Below, piece by piece: positions 15,872 through 24,966 of a stretch of 64,000 bases of DNA (position 1 is its first letter; every line of letters begins with the position of its first letter). The DNA comes from Marinicrinis sediminis (GTDB lineage Bacteria > Bacillota > Bacilli > Paenibacillales > KCTC-33676). The notes under the pieces were generated by a model. It saw only the letters and a list, made by a program, of their open reading frames with translations, did no database searches and had not been told where the DNA came from. The DNA is taken from the NCBI RefSeq assembly GCF_042685085.1, contig NZ_JBHUMM010000014.1, forward strand, positions 62,001-126,000. The letters are read 5' to 3'. The position numbers and the translations under genes were made by a program.

Positions 15872-17674
15872 ATGAATCCATTGGCTGCACTCTTCCCCAA
15901 AACATTACGATCCCGATTGTTCATGGCTTTTGTCCTGATCATTCTGCTCCCGTTCAGTGTGTTGAATATGTACAATTTTATGAGCGTTGAAAATATTCTG
16001 GAGGAACAGGTCAGCGATCAGAGTCACGATCAGTTCGAGAATATGAGCCACACGCTGCAAAATTTTATAAGTCGTGCTTTTCAGACCTTTGTTCTGCTGG
16101 ATCAGGACGATCAGGTGAAGGATATTCTCGTTGATCCCGACAAGCGTTCAATCCTTGAAAACAAGGATGCCGTGGAACGAAAGTTTTTCAGCATCAATAA
16201 TACTTTTTTCATTACTACCCCGTATGTCTACTACACTTTACTAGATTTGAAGAGCAGTGTCTATTCTTCCTATCCACCCTCACAAGCGCTCTATTATGAA
16301 CAGGTTATGCGTCATTCCACCTTTCAGGAGCTGCTCGATCAGAGGGAAGATCTGGTATGGAAAACGACGGCAAATGATTTCGTCTCGCGGGAACTGACAA
16401 AAAGCAATCAGTTCCTTTCCCTGTTTGCCAAGCTGCGAAACCATCAGAACGAGCCGTATGGTCTTATGCAGGTAAGCATTGATATTACGGCTCTGTTGCA
16501 ATCGATGGTGTATCAGGAGAAGGATGGACAGCAATATTTTATTCTCGATCAGGAGGGACGTGTCGTCTCCCAGACGGTAGAAGGAGTCATGCTGACCGAT
16601 GCCGTTCTGAAGCAGATTCGCAGTGATCAGGCCCGGTCCTATTTCATCGATTCTGACAGTGGCTCCTTCGTCAGTTACAGTGAGATTCCTTCCTTCGACT
16701 GGACGATTGTCCGTCAGGTTCCGCAGGCCGTGGTCTATGCGGATATTGATCAGTTGAAGCAAAAGTACTATGTGATGTTTGGCATGTTGATTCTGGCGTT
16801 TATCATCATGACGCTGATCATTGCCAGTACGATCACCAGACCTCTTTATACGCTCCAGCACAAAATGAAAAACGTCGTCAAAAAACAGTTTAAAGTCAAA
16901 ATTTCCGAAGACGATTATCGGGGTGAAATGCTGATGCTCACCCAATCGTTCAATCAGATGCTGGACGATATTCATGGCTTGATGGAACAAAACAAGCAGG
17001 AGGTTCGGCAACGGGAAGCGGTCCGGTTTCAGATGCTGATCTCTCAAATGAATCCACATTACTTGCTCAACACGCTGAATATCGTGAAGTGGAGTGCGCT
17101 GCGTCACCAGGCGCAGGATATCGCAGACATCTGCGTCTCACTCGGCAAGCTGCTGGAAACGAGTCTGAATGTGGAAGTGGATCTGATCCATTTGAAGGAT
17201 GAACTGGAGCTGGTTGAGGCATTTGTGCATATCCATCAGTACAAGCAGGGTCGCAGTGTCATCGTTCGCTACGACTATGACGAGACCCTTCAATATGCGC
17301 TCATCCCCAAGCTCAGTATTCAGCCGCTCGTAGAAAATGCCTTTATTCATGGATTAACCTTATTGCCTGAAACTGAATCAGCGCAGGTCACCGTACGGGT
17401 GAGGAACAACAACCAGCAACTGATGGTGGAAATTGAGGATAACGGAGTCGGTCTGAATGCCGGAAACGAACAGCCTCGCAGCCGCAAGCGCAGAGGAATC
17501 GGTCTTCAAAACTTGCAGGAACGGCTGGATTTACTGTTTCGAAGTCAGGGTCAGTTCCACATGGCGTCCAGGCCTGGTCAAACGATCGTCTGTTTCACGA
17601 TCCCGCTGCTGATGTCGAAGCCGTATACAGAGGGAGGGATGATGGATGTGGAAGGTTTTGATCGTGGAAGATGA
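15872..17674 (+). CDS. YesM-type sensor histidine kinase
   Basis: 600 residues. There are two membrane helices (about 15-35 and 298-320) that flank an extracellular sensor domain of roughly 260 residues. A HAMP segment follows (about 320-375), then a HisKA_7TM/YesM-type phosphoacceptor region with His396 in NPHYLLNTLN and a C-terminal ATPase domain (LVENAFIHG as N box, DNGVGL as G1, RRGIGLQNLQERL as G2). Such kinases usually sense extracellular sugars or their binding proteins and pair with AraC-type regulators, as here. The gene overlaps its partner regulator by 29 bp. Ribosome site AAAGGAAG is upstream of ATG 15872. Confidence 0.92.
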   Translation: MNPLAALFPKTLRSRLFMAFVLIILLPFSVLNMYNFMSVENILEEQVSDQSHDQFENMSHTLQNFISRAFQTFVLLDQDDQVKDILVDPDKRSILENKDAVERKFFSINNTFFITTPYVYYTLLDLKSSVYSSYPPSQALYYEQVMRHSTFQELLDQREDLVWKTTANDFVSRELTKSNQFLSLFAKLRNHQNEPYGLMQVSIDITALLQSMVYQEKDGQQYFILDQEGRVVSQTVEGVMLTDAVLKQIRSDQARSYFIDSDSGSFVSYSEIPSFDWTIVRQVPQAVVYADIDQLKQKYYVMFGMLILAFIIMTLIIASTITRPLYTLQHKMKNVVKKQFKVKISEDDYRGEMLMLTQSFNQMLDDIHGLMEQNKQEVRQREAVRFQMLISQMNPHYLLNTLNIVKWSALRHQAQDIADICVSLGKLLETSLNVEVDLIHLKDELELVEAFVHIHQYKQGRSVIVRYDYDETLQYALIPKLSIQPLVENAFIHGLTLLPETESAQVTVRVRNNNQQLMVEIEDNGVGLNAGNEQPRSRKRRGIGLQNLQERLDLLFRSQGQFHMASRPGQTIVCFTIPLLMSKPYTEGGMMDVEGFDRGR

Positions 17675-19121
17675 AGTGTTTGTTCGCGCCTCCATCAGGG
17701 AGATTATCAACTGGTCCGAGATGGGCTATGAACTGATTGGAGAAGCCGGGACCGGTAGAGAAGCGCTGGATATCATACGCGCGCAGCAACCTCACGTCGT
17801 GCTGACCGATATCCGGATGCCGGAAATGGATGGCCTTGAACTTGTTCGCGTGTCAAGAAAAGAAGGGCATGCCAGCAAATTTATTATGTTGACCAGTATG
17901 GGAGAGTTTGACGATGTCCGATTGGCAATGGAATATGGGGCCTCTCATTATATATTGAAGCTGTCGATGACCGTAGAGCATTTGAGAGATACGCTGCAGA
18001 AGATGGCGACAGAACTGACGGAAAGCGCTGCGGCAGGACAGTCTGCTGCCAAGCCCTCATGGTCCTATGAGCAGTGGTGGCAGGAATCGGGACAGCCGGG
18101 TCAGTTGGGCGGAGAAGATCGAATTTACAGCGGAATCTCGCAAACCCCCGGTCCGTACGTCTACGTGTGCACCGTCTACGCTGCGCCGCCGGAATCACAA
18201 TGGCTTTCGGCTCTTCAGGAGAATTTGGAACGACAGACGTCAGCCGTTCATCTGTTTCGGCAACAAGGATTTGTTTTTCTGTATATCTGGGTTCATGACG
18301 TACCCGATGACGACGAGGAAGCTGTCAAGCGAGAGCTGGCTGAACACCTGAAATCAATCGGGATATATACGTGCACTGAACGGATTGTGCCTGCTGAGCT
18401 GATGAAGAAGTCCAGAGAGGGGCTACAGCATCTGCATGATCACTGGTATGGGGCGGAAGGTACGCTGGCAATGGGACGTGAAGAGCCGGAACCGGATATT
18501 GCCTGGGAACTGGAGAAATCATTTCTGACGGCCTTTGAAGCAGGGGACAAGCAGGTTTGCCTGAACAAGTTGGAGCAGATATGGCAGGAAATTGCGCAGA
18601 TGCGGCTCTCCATCCCCCACGTTGTCCGTATTATGGAACGATTGGAGACCCAGTGCAGACGAATCACTCGCAAGACAGACGCTCCCACGCTGTATGATCA
18701 GTCTCTGACCGGACACGAACAGACTAAACAAGCGATGATCTCGTTTGTGCGGGGGCAGATGACCCATCACATGCCCTGGCAGGAGTATGATCACCCGGAA
18801 GTGATGAAGATTATCCGTTATATCCATCAGCACTATGAAGAGAATATATCGGTGAAAGCGATGGCGGAGAAAGTAAATATGGATGTCAATTATGTAAGTG
18901 GGCTGTTTAAGCGGAAAACCGGTCTCAATCTGATCTCTTATTTGCATGAGGTACGGATCAGTCAAGCCAGACAACTATTGATCAAAACGGACATGCCGAT
19001 TCATCAGATCGGGGAAAAAGTTGGATATGTGCATGACAATTACTTCAACAAAATATTCAAAAGGGTAACAAATCTCACACCGAATGAATACCGCAGACAG
19101 CATCATCCGGAAATCCGCTGA
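17646..19121 (+). CDS. YesN-type response regulator with AraC DNA-binding domain
   Basis: 491 residues. The receiver domain (1-120) carries the acidic pair Glu8/Asp9, the phosphoacceptor Asp55 in LTDIRMPEMDG and a Ser/Thr in MLTSMG. A long middle region (about 130-385) of no clear family links it to a C-terminal AraC helix-turn-helix pair (about 388-485, with VSGLFKRKTG and VGYVHDNYFNKIFKR). It should activate the downstream sugar transporter operon when phosphorylated by the preceding kinase, and may bind the repeats upstream of the kinase gene. The start overlaps the kinase end, with GGGAGGG upstream. Confidence 0.93.
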   Translation: MWKVLIVEDEVFVRASIREIINWSEMGYELIGEAGTGREALDIIRAQQPHVVLTDIRMPEMDGLELVRVSRKEGHASKFIMLTSMGEFDDVRLAMEYGASHYILKLSMTVEHLRDTLQKMATELTESAAAGQSAAKPSWSYEQWWQESGQPGQLGGEDRIYSGISQTPGPYVYVCTVYAAPPESQWLSALQENLERQTSAVHLFRQQGFVFLYIWVHDVPDDDEEAVKRELAEHLKSIGIYTCTERIVPAELMKKSREGLQHLHDHWYGAEGTLAMGREEPEPDIAWELEKSFLTAFEAGDKQVCLNKLEQIWQEIAQMRLSIPHVVRIMERLETQCRRITRKTDAPTLYDQSLTGHEQTKQAMISFVRGQMTHHMPWQEYDHPEVMKIIRYIHQHYEENISVKAMAEKVNMDVNYVSGLFKRKTGLNLISYLHEVRISQARQLLIKTDMPIHQIGEKVGYVHDNYFNKIFKRVTNLTPNEYRRQHHPEIR

Positions 19122-19219
19122 TTTGTTACCTGGAGGACACAGTTCTATTCCTTACCTGGAGAGCGCCTTCATCGTAAACTGAAGTCGTAAGCCAGAACAA
19201 GATACCAGGAGGGGACACT

Positions 19220-20530
19220 ATGAAAAGAAAAATGGCAATGCTGCTAAGCTGGATGCTGGTGCTGACGATGTTGGCAGCCTGTGCGTCCGGCAACAACAAT
19301 GAAGGTACAGATGCAGGCAAATCGAATACAGGCGGGAACGAAGGCTCAGGAGAAGTGGTCAATCTGACGATGTGGGGAGGCGTACCGGCTGAGTCAGGTC
19401 CGCAAGCGGTTGTCGATGTGTGGAATGCCGAGAACCCGAATATTCAGGTTGAATATGTTCGCTATGTGAATGATGATGACGGAAACCTGAAGCTGGACAC
19501 CGCCCTGTTAACGGGTCAGGATGCTGATTTATTCGTGAATTACTCCATACCAAGGGTCGAGAAGAGAATTGAGATGGGCGTCGCTCTTGATCTGAGTACC
19601 TTTGAGGACTACAACATTGATGAGAAGATGGGCAGCTCAGCTGAAGGTTGGAAGATCGATGGCAAATATTATGGCGTTCCGACCAAGAAAAATGTTTTCT
19701 TCGTCGCACTGAACAAGGACGCGCTGGATGAAGCGGGTCTGGAGATTCCGACAGACTGGACATGGGACGAAATGCGTGATTATGCGAAGAAGCTGACGAA
19801 AGAGGGCCGCTACGGTCTCGTCCAGCATACGGAGCCGTTCGTGGACCCGATTGACAGCGTCATGGTCAAGGAGGGCTACACGAAAGAGAACGGGGAGTCC
19901 AACCTGAACCATCCGCTCGTGGTGCAATGGATGGAAACGTTGCAGGCAATGATGAGTGAAGACAAGAGCACGCCTCCGTTAGGGGAGCAACTGACAACCA
20001 AAATGCCGGTCGATACGATGTTCCTGAAAGGGGAAGCGGCCATGCTGAATATCGGAGAGTGGCTCATTCGCAGCTCCAATGATATGGAGGCAAATCCACG
20101 GGATTTCAAAATTGCCTTTGCACCGGTACCGAAGCTGTCCGAAGAGGTGGACATTACCCGCGGGGGTCTGGGTGACTATGTGAGTGTGAATGCGAAATCT
20201 GGGCATACAAAAGAAGCCTGGGAATTCCTGAAATGGTATGCCGACGGCGGTATGGCTCCAATGGCAGCAGGTGGACGTCTGCCAGCCTCCAAGGATGCGG
20301 ATCTGGAAGCGGCGACGAAGAGTTTGCTCGGCGATCACGCGGATACGTATGATGAGGAATCACTGAAACGTATTCTGTTTGAAGATCAGTCTGAACACTT
20401 TGTACGCAATGTTTCTCAGCAATTGATGGATGTGAGACAGGAAGAGTATGAGAAGTTTTTCCTGGGCGCGCAGTCGGCTGAGGAAGCAGCACAGAATATG
20501 GCCGATCGTCACACTTCCTTGCTGAAATAG
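19220..20530 (+). CDS. Sugar ABC transporter, substrate-binding lipoprotein
   Basis: 436 residues with a lipoprotein signal peptide (MKRKMAMLLSWMLVLTML then the lipobox LAAC, Cys near residue 21) and a low-complexity Asn/Gly linker typical of Paenibacillus lipoproteins. The mature part is a family 1 extracellular solute-binding protein (TMWGG, KKNVFFVALNKDAL, KSGHTKEAWEFLKW). It delivers a sugar or oligosaccharide to the two permeases downstream. No ATPase gene is nearby, as is common where a shared MsmX-type ATPase energises several importers. The substrate is not readable from the sequence. Confidence 0.9.
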   Translation: MKRKMAMLLSWMLVLTMLAACASGNNNEGTDAGKSNTGGNEGSGEVVNLTMWGGVPAESGPQAVVDVWNAENPNIQVEYVRYVNDDDGNLKLDTALLTGQDADLFVNYSIPRVEKRIEMGVALDLSTFEDYNIDEKMGSSAEGWKIDGKYYGVPTKKNVFFVALNKDALDEAGLEIPTDWTWDEMRDYAKKLTKEGRYGLVQHTEPFVDPIDSVMVKEGYTKENGESNLNHPLVVQWMETLQAMMSEDKSTPPLGEQLTTKMPVDTMFLKGEAAMLNIGEWLIRSSNDMEANPRDFKIAFAPVPKLSEEVDITRGGLGDYVSVNAKSGHTKEAWEFLKWYADGGMAPMAAGGRLPASKDADLEAATKSLLGDHADTYDEESLKRILFEDQSEHFVRNVSQQLMDVRQEEYEKFFLGAQSAEEAAQNMADRHTSLLK

Positions 20531-20571
20531 CGTCATAACAGGAACGCAAGCCATATAGAGAGAAGGAACCA

Positions 20572-20617
20572 TGGCTGATGCGCACAGTTGGATACAGTGG
20601 CTAGTACGCATCAGCCA
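20572..20617 (+). other. Stem-loop after the binding-protein gene
   Basis: Perfect 11-bp stem (TGGCTGATGCG with CGCATCAGCCA) around a 24-base loop, without a T-run. It lies between the binding-protein gene and the first permease. It probably protects the upstream mRNA or trims read-through so that the binding protein is made in excess. Confidence 0.6.
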
Positions 20618-20656
20618 CATTAATCTCACAGAATTTGACGGATAGGAGGAGGAGTT

Positions 20657-21538
20657 ATGAAGCTGAACTGGAACAAGAAACAAAGCCTGGTGGGCTACTT
20701 GTTCATTGCACCCAACATGCTGGGTGTGACCCTGTTCTTCATTATTCCCGCAATATATTCCCTATATCTAGTGTTTACGAATTATACCTTCGGCGCGACT
20801 GAGGTCGATTTCATCGGATTGGACAACTTCAGGCGGCTGTTTCAGGATGATTTGTTCTATACCTCCATATGGAATACCCTTATTTTTCTCGCATCGGTAC
20901 CGATCTCCATTCTGCTGGCCTTTCTCGTGGCGATTGTATTGAATCAGTCCGTGTACCTGAAGGGAATTTTGCGCTCGCTCTATTTTATGCCCTATATTAC
21001 GAGTGGAATTGCGATTGCATTCGTCTGGATGCTGCTGTTTCAGCCGCAGCAAGGTCCGATCAACAGTATGCTGCGTGCCATCGGCATCGACAACCCGCCG
21101 GGTTGGCTGTCTACGATGGAAACATCGATGTATGCGATTGATATCATCTGGATCTGGTTTTTGTTAGGCTACAATATGATCATTTACCTAGCCGCATTGC
21201 AGGAAGTATCCACGGAGCAACTGGAGGCAGCCAAGATGGATGGCGCAGGCAGATGGAAGACGATCCGGCATGTGATCTGGCCACTGGTGAGTCCAACTAC
21301 TTTTCTATTGCTGATAACAGGGCTTATCATGACGGTGAAGACGTTCGGGATTATTCAGGCCATTACCCAGGGCGGGCCGGGGAACAGTACGACAATCCTG
21401 TCTCTGTTTGTTTATAAGACGGCCTTCCGCTATTACGAAATGGGATATGCTTCTGCGATTTCCTGGATGCTGTTTGCTTTTATCCTGATCATCACACTGA
21501 TTCAATGGTACGGGCAGAAAAAATGGGTGCATTACTAA
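20657..21538 (+). CDS. Sugar ABC transporter permease (MalF/UgpA type)
   Basis: 293 residues, six membrane helices, with a type 1 importer EAA-like loop (LEAAKMDGAGRWKTIRHVIWP) near residue 190 that docks the ATPase. The start has a strong AGGAGGAGG site. It forms a heterodimer with the next permease and receives substrate from the lipoprotein encoded upstream. Confidence 0.93.
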   Translation: MKLNWNKKQSLVGYLFIAPNMLGVTLFFIIPAIYSLYLVFTNYTFGATEVDFIGLDNFRRLFQDDLFYTSIWNTLIFLASVPISILLAFLVAIVLNQSVYLKGILRSLYFMPYITSGIAIAFVWMLLFQPQQGPINSMLRAIGIDNPPGWLSTMETSMYAIDIIWIWFLLGYNMIIYLAALQEVSTEQLEAAKMDGAGRWKTIRHVIWPLVSPTTFLLLITGLIMTVKTFGIIQAITQGGPGNSTTILSLFVYKTAFRYYEMGYASAISWMLFAFILIITLIQWYGQKKWVHY

Positions 21539-21551
21539 GGGAGGCGAACAC

Positions 21552-22406
21552 ATGAGATTGAAAGGACTGGGAAGGGAAGGAATCAGACGGGAAGCAAGAA
21601 AAATCATCTATACCGCTATTATGTCTTTTTTTGCCATCATGATGGTGTTGCCTTTTATTTGGATGATCAGCACATCCTTCAAGACACCGGCTGAAGTGTT
21701 CGAGTTTCCGATTCAATGGATTCCGAGCCAAATCGTGCTGGATCATCATGTAAATGTGTGGACAGGAGACCAGAGCTTTGTCCCCTACTATCTGAATTCT
21801 CTAAAAATTTCCATCATCAGTACCATTGGGGCCACGTTCCTGTCGGCACTGGCGGCTTATGGTTTTTCACGAGTGGAATTCAAGGGCAGAGACGGTCTGT
21901 TTCTGGTTTATTTGTCCATGATGATGATTCCGCCGCAAGTATTGTTTGTGCCCAAGTTCATTATGTTTGAGAAGGTGGGCATCTACAACACGCATTGGGC
22001 ACTGATATTGCCGGGTATGTTTACGATTTTTGGGGTCTTTATGATGCGGCAATTTTTCATGTCCGTACCGAGAGATATTTCTGAAGCGGCCTTTATCGAC
22101 GGAGCCGGTCATTTCCGTATCTTCTTCCGTCTGATCCTGCCGCTCGCCAAGCCTGCACTGGCGACACTGGCGATCATTGATTTCTCCTGGCACTGGAACA
22201 ACTATGAGGATGCGCTTGTATTCCTGGTCGATCAGGATCTGTACACCGTGCCGCTTGGTCTGCAAAACTTCATTCTGGAGTTCAATATTGACTACAACGG
22301 CATGATGGCGGCTGCGACAGCGGGGATTGTACCGATGATTATCGTCTTCCTGATCGGGCAGCGATTTATCATTCAGGGTATCTCCAATACCGCAGTCAAG
22401 GGATAG
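21552..22406 (+). CDS. Sugar ABC transporter permease (MalG/UgpE type)
   Basis: 284 residues, six membrane helices, beginning with an amphipathic basic segment. The EAA loop reads SEAAFIDGAGHFRIFFRLILP (about 180-200) and the C-terminus ends in QRFIIQGISNTAVKG, typical of the MalG side. It starts 13 bp after the partner permease stop behind GGGAGG. It is the second half of the importer. Confidence 0.93.
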   Translation: MRLKGLGREGIRREARKIIYTAIMSFFAIMMVLPFIWMISTSFKTPAEVFEFPIQWIPSQIVLDHHVNVWTGDQSFVPYYLNSLKISIISTIGATFLSALAAYGFSRVEFKGRDGLFLVYLSMMMIPPQVLFVPKFIMFEKVGIYNTHWALILPGMFTIFGVFMMRQFFMSVPRDISEAAFIDGAGHFRIFFRLILPLAKPALATLAIIDFSWHWNNYEDALVFLVDQDLYTVPLGLQNFILEFNIDYNGMMAAATAGIVPMIIVFLIGQRFIIQGISNTAVKG

Positions 22407-22570
22407 GGAGCATGCATCGTCATTCGTTCAGGGTACAAGTCGTGTTCGTCAGCAGATCGAATCCTTTTTGCAGGCGGATGGACGTCAGATATTCCATTAG
22501 ATTCATCTGAAATGCGGCCTGGAACGGATACATGTTCCTTCATATTTGAAATGGATAAGGAGTGACCGGC

Positions 22571-24832
22571 ATGAGAGAGGAAACCGTAAACAAAGATATC
22601 ACGGTGATAGGTGGGGGTCTGGCAGGAGTTTGCGCCGCTGTAGCTGCCGCGCGTTCGGGCTGTACCGTTGCACTTGTCCAGAATCGACCTGTACTCGGCG
22701 GCAATGCCAGCAGTGAGGTGCGGGTATGGGTGTGTGGCGCTACCGCGCACGGCATTAACCGTTATGCGAGAGAAACGGGGATTATGGGTGAACTGTTCGT
22801 GGAGAATCAGTATCGCAATCCCGACGGGAATCCGTACATTTGGGACCTGGTGGTGCTGGAAAAGGTCAAAGCCGAACCCAATATTGAATTGTTTCTGAAT
22901 ACCGATGTGCAAGAAGTGGAAGCGGATCAGGCTGGCAAGGATGGGCAGCGGGTCATTCACTCGGTAACCGGATGGATGATGGCTTCAGAACGACGCATTC
23001 GCTTCGAGAGCAGCATGTTTCTGGATTGCACAGGAGACGGGCTGATCGGATTTCTGGCAGGAGCCAAGTTCCGGCTGGGCCGTGAAGCACAGCACGAGTA
23101 TCAGGAGATGTGGGCGCCCGAGCAGGGGGATGAGATTACGCTGGGCAGCACGATCCTGTTTTATACGAAGGATGCGGGTCATCCCGTGAAGTTCGTCCCC
23201 CCTGCCTTTGCCAAAGACATTAACGAGACCCCGATTCCGATCAAGCGTGTCATCCGCAGCGGAGATTCCGGCTGTCATTACTGGTGGATCGAATGGGGAG
23301 GAGAACTGGATACCGTTTACGAAAACGAGCGTATTCGTGATGAACTGTGGTCCGTGATCTATGGCATCTGGGACTATATTAAGAACTCGGGTCGATTTGA
23401 TTCGGAAACGATGACGCTAGAGTGGGTGGGAGCGGTACCTGGAAAGCGGGAATATCGCAGATTCACAGGGGATTATGTGTTGAACCAGAACGATATTTTG
23501 GCCCAGGAACCGTTCGATGACCGTATTGGCTTCGGTGGTTGGTCAATTGATCTGCATCCGCCACAAGGCATGTACGCGGAGGAAAGCGGTTCGAAGCATA
23601 TGCATGCTGATGGTATATATCATATTCCGTTTAGAAGCTTGTATTCCGCCAATGTATCCAATCTGATGTTTGCCGGCAGAGACATTAGCGCCACGCACGT
23701 CGCATTCGGCACGACCCGCGTCATGGCGACCTGTGCGGTGATAGGGGAAGCCGCTGGTGCCGGGGCAGCCTTTAGTGTCCGTCACGAGCTCTCTCCGCGC
23801 GAGGTATATCAGGAGCATATGCAGGATCTGCAACAAGAGATGCTGAAAATGGATGCGGCGTTGATTGGCCTGCCGAGCCGACATGAGCTTAACCTGGCCC
23901 AGCGGGCTTCTGTTCAAGCTTCCTCCTGTCTCACTGCGATTGATACGCTGGATCGGACAGACAGCAAGGCGTACCCGTTATCGCATGACATCGGGATCAT
24001 CCTGCCTGTCGATCCAGGCTTTCACGGTCTGGATATCCTCGTAGATGCGAAGGAGCAGTCCACCCTGCGACTGGAAGTGTGGGGGACAGGAAAGAAGGAG
24101 AACTATGTGCCAACCGAGCACATTCTCACCGAGACGTATACGATCGAAAAGGGTACCCGTCAGTTGGTATCGCTGCCTTGCAAGTGGACACCGGATGAGG
24201 CGCAAAATGCATTTGTGATCATACGCCAAAATGAGGCGCTCTCTCTATACGTATCGCAGCAGCCGCATTCCGGCATGCTCTGCTTCCAAAAAGAAGCCAA
24301 GCACCTTGCCGCCAAAAGCCTGGAGGATCGTCCCGATGATCAACTGATCGTGCAGTGGAGCATGAGAGGTCTGGTACGTCATACATTCTGTATTTCGACA
24401 AGGGGAGAGACCGAAGCCTTCACTCCGCAAAAGGGGATAGACGGCTACCTCAGACCGTACGGCGGTCCGCATATGTGGTTGTCCCTTCCAATTCAGGAAC
24501 ATGGCGAGCAGTGGATCATGCTGAGCTGGGAGCAGGAACAGCTTATTCGTGACATTCATCTGACTTTCAATGATGATGTGAATGAAGACTTGATCAATTT
24601 ACATCACCATCGTACCCCCTTTGAGGTCATTCCTGAATTGGTCAGGGATTATCGGATAGAAGCCTATGTGAATGACCGGTGGCTTCAGCTTCTGACCGTG
24701 CGGGACAACCGTCAGCGCAAGCAGATACACCGTTTGCCGGATGCCTGTGCAACCCGCCGGTTAAGAGTCGTGGTTGAACAGACGAACGGCAGTCCGCACG
24801 CCGAGCTGATCGAAATGGCGGTTTATAGCTAA
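22571..24832 (+). CDS. FAD-dependent oxidoreductase (FAD_oxidored family)
   Basis: 753 residues. The N-terminal FAD fold has GGGLAGVCAAVAAARSG and the following LGGNASSEVRVW block typical of the FAD_oxidored family (Pfam PF12831). A second FAD contact appears as GRDISATHVAFGTTRVMATC (about residues 373-392). The remaining roughly 300 residues look like beta-rich accessory domains. Homologues often sit in carbohydrate-use loci next to sugar importers, but their reaction is mostly unassigned; oxidation of a sugar hydroxyl is a fair guess. ATG 22571 is chosen because AAGGAG lies about 10 bp upstream; an in-frame GTG at 22562 is too close to that site. It is the last gene of the YesMN/transporter group and is followed by a terminator. 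Confidence 0.85.
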   Translation: MREETVNKDITVIGGGLAGVCAAVAAARSGCTVALVQNRPVLGGNASSEVRVWVCGATAHGINRYARETGIMGELFVENQYRNPDGNPYIWDLVVLEKVKAEPNIELFLNTDVQEVEADQAGKDGQRVIHSVTGWMMASERRIRFESSMFLDCTGDGLIGFLAGAKFRLGREAQHEYQEMWAPEQGDEITLGSTILFYTKDAGHPVKFVPPAFAKDINETPIPIKRVIRSGDSGCHYWWIEWGGELDTVYENERIRDELWSVIYGIWDYIKNSGRFDSETMTLEWVGAVPGKREYRRFTGDYVLNQNDILAQEPFDDRIGFGGWSIDLHPPQGMYAEESGSKHMHADGIYHIPFRSLYSANVSNLMFAGRDISATHVAFGTTRVMATCAVIGEAAGAGAAFSVRHELSPREVYQEHMQDLQQEMLKMDAALIGLPSRHELNLAQRASVQASSCLTAIDTLDRTDSKAYPLSHDIGIILPVDPGFHGLDILVDAKEQSTLRLEVWGTGKKENYVPTEHILTETYTIEKGTRQLVSLPCKWTPDEAQNAFVIIRQNEALSLYVSQQPHSGMLCFQKEAKHLAAKSLEDRPDDQLIVQWSMRGLVRHTFCISTRGETEAFTPQKGIDGYLRPYGGPHMWLSLPIQEHGEQWIMLSWEQEQLIRDIHLTFNDDVNEDLINLHHHRTPFEVIPELVRDYRIEAYVNDRWLQLLTVRDNRQRKQIHRLPDACATRRLRVVVEQTNGSPHAELIEMAVYS

Positions 24833-24900
24833 TGTTCTGGACACTTTCTCATGTAGGGTGATGCTTGACAAGGGTGACAGCTTGTAAAAGATTCAATAAT

Positions 24901-24943
24901 AAAAGGAAGCAGAAGGGGATGGTGACCTTCCAGCTTCCTTTTT
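24901..24943. terminator. Bidirectional terminator between the oxidoreductase and the chemoreceptor genes
   Basis: AAAAGGAAGC (24901-24910) pairs with GCTTCCTTTT (24933-24942), and an inner GAAGG/CCTTC stem extends the hairpin. T- and A-runs on the two sides serve both convergent genes. Confidence 0.85.
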
Positions 24944-24966
24944 GTGTGAGATGCAGAGCATGCATA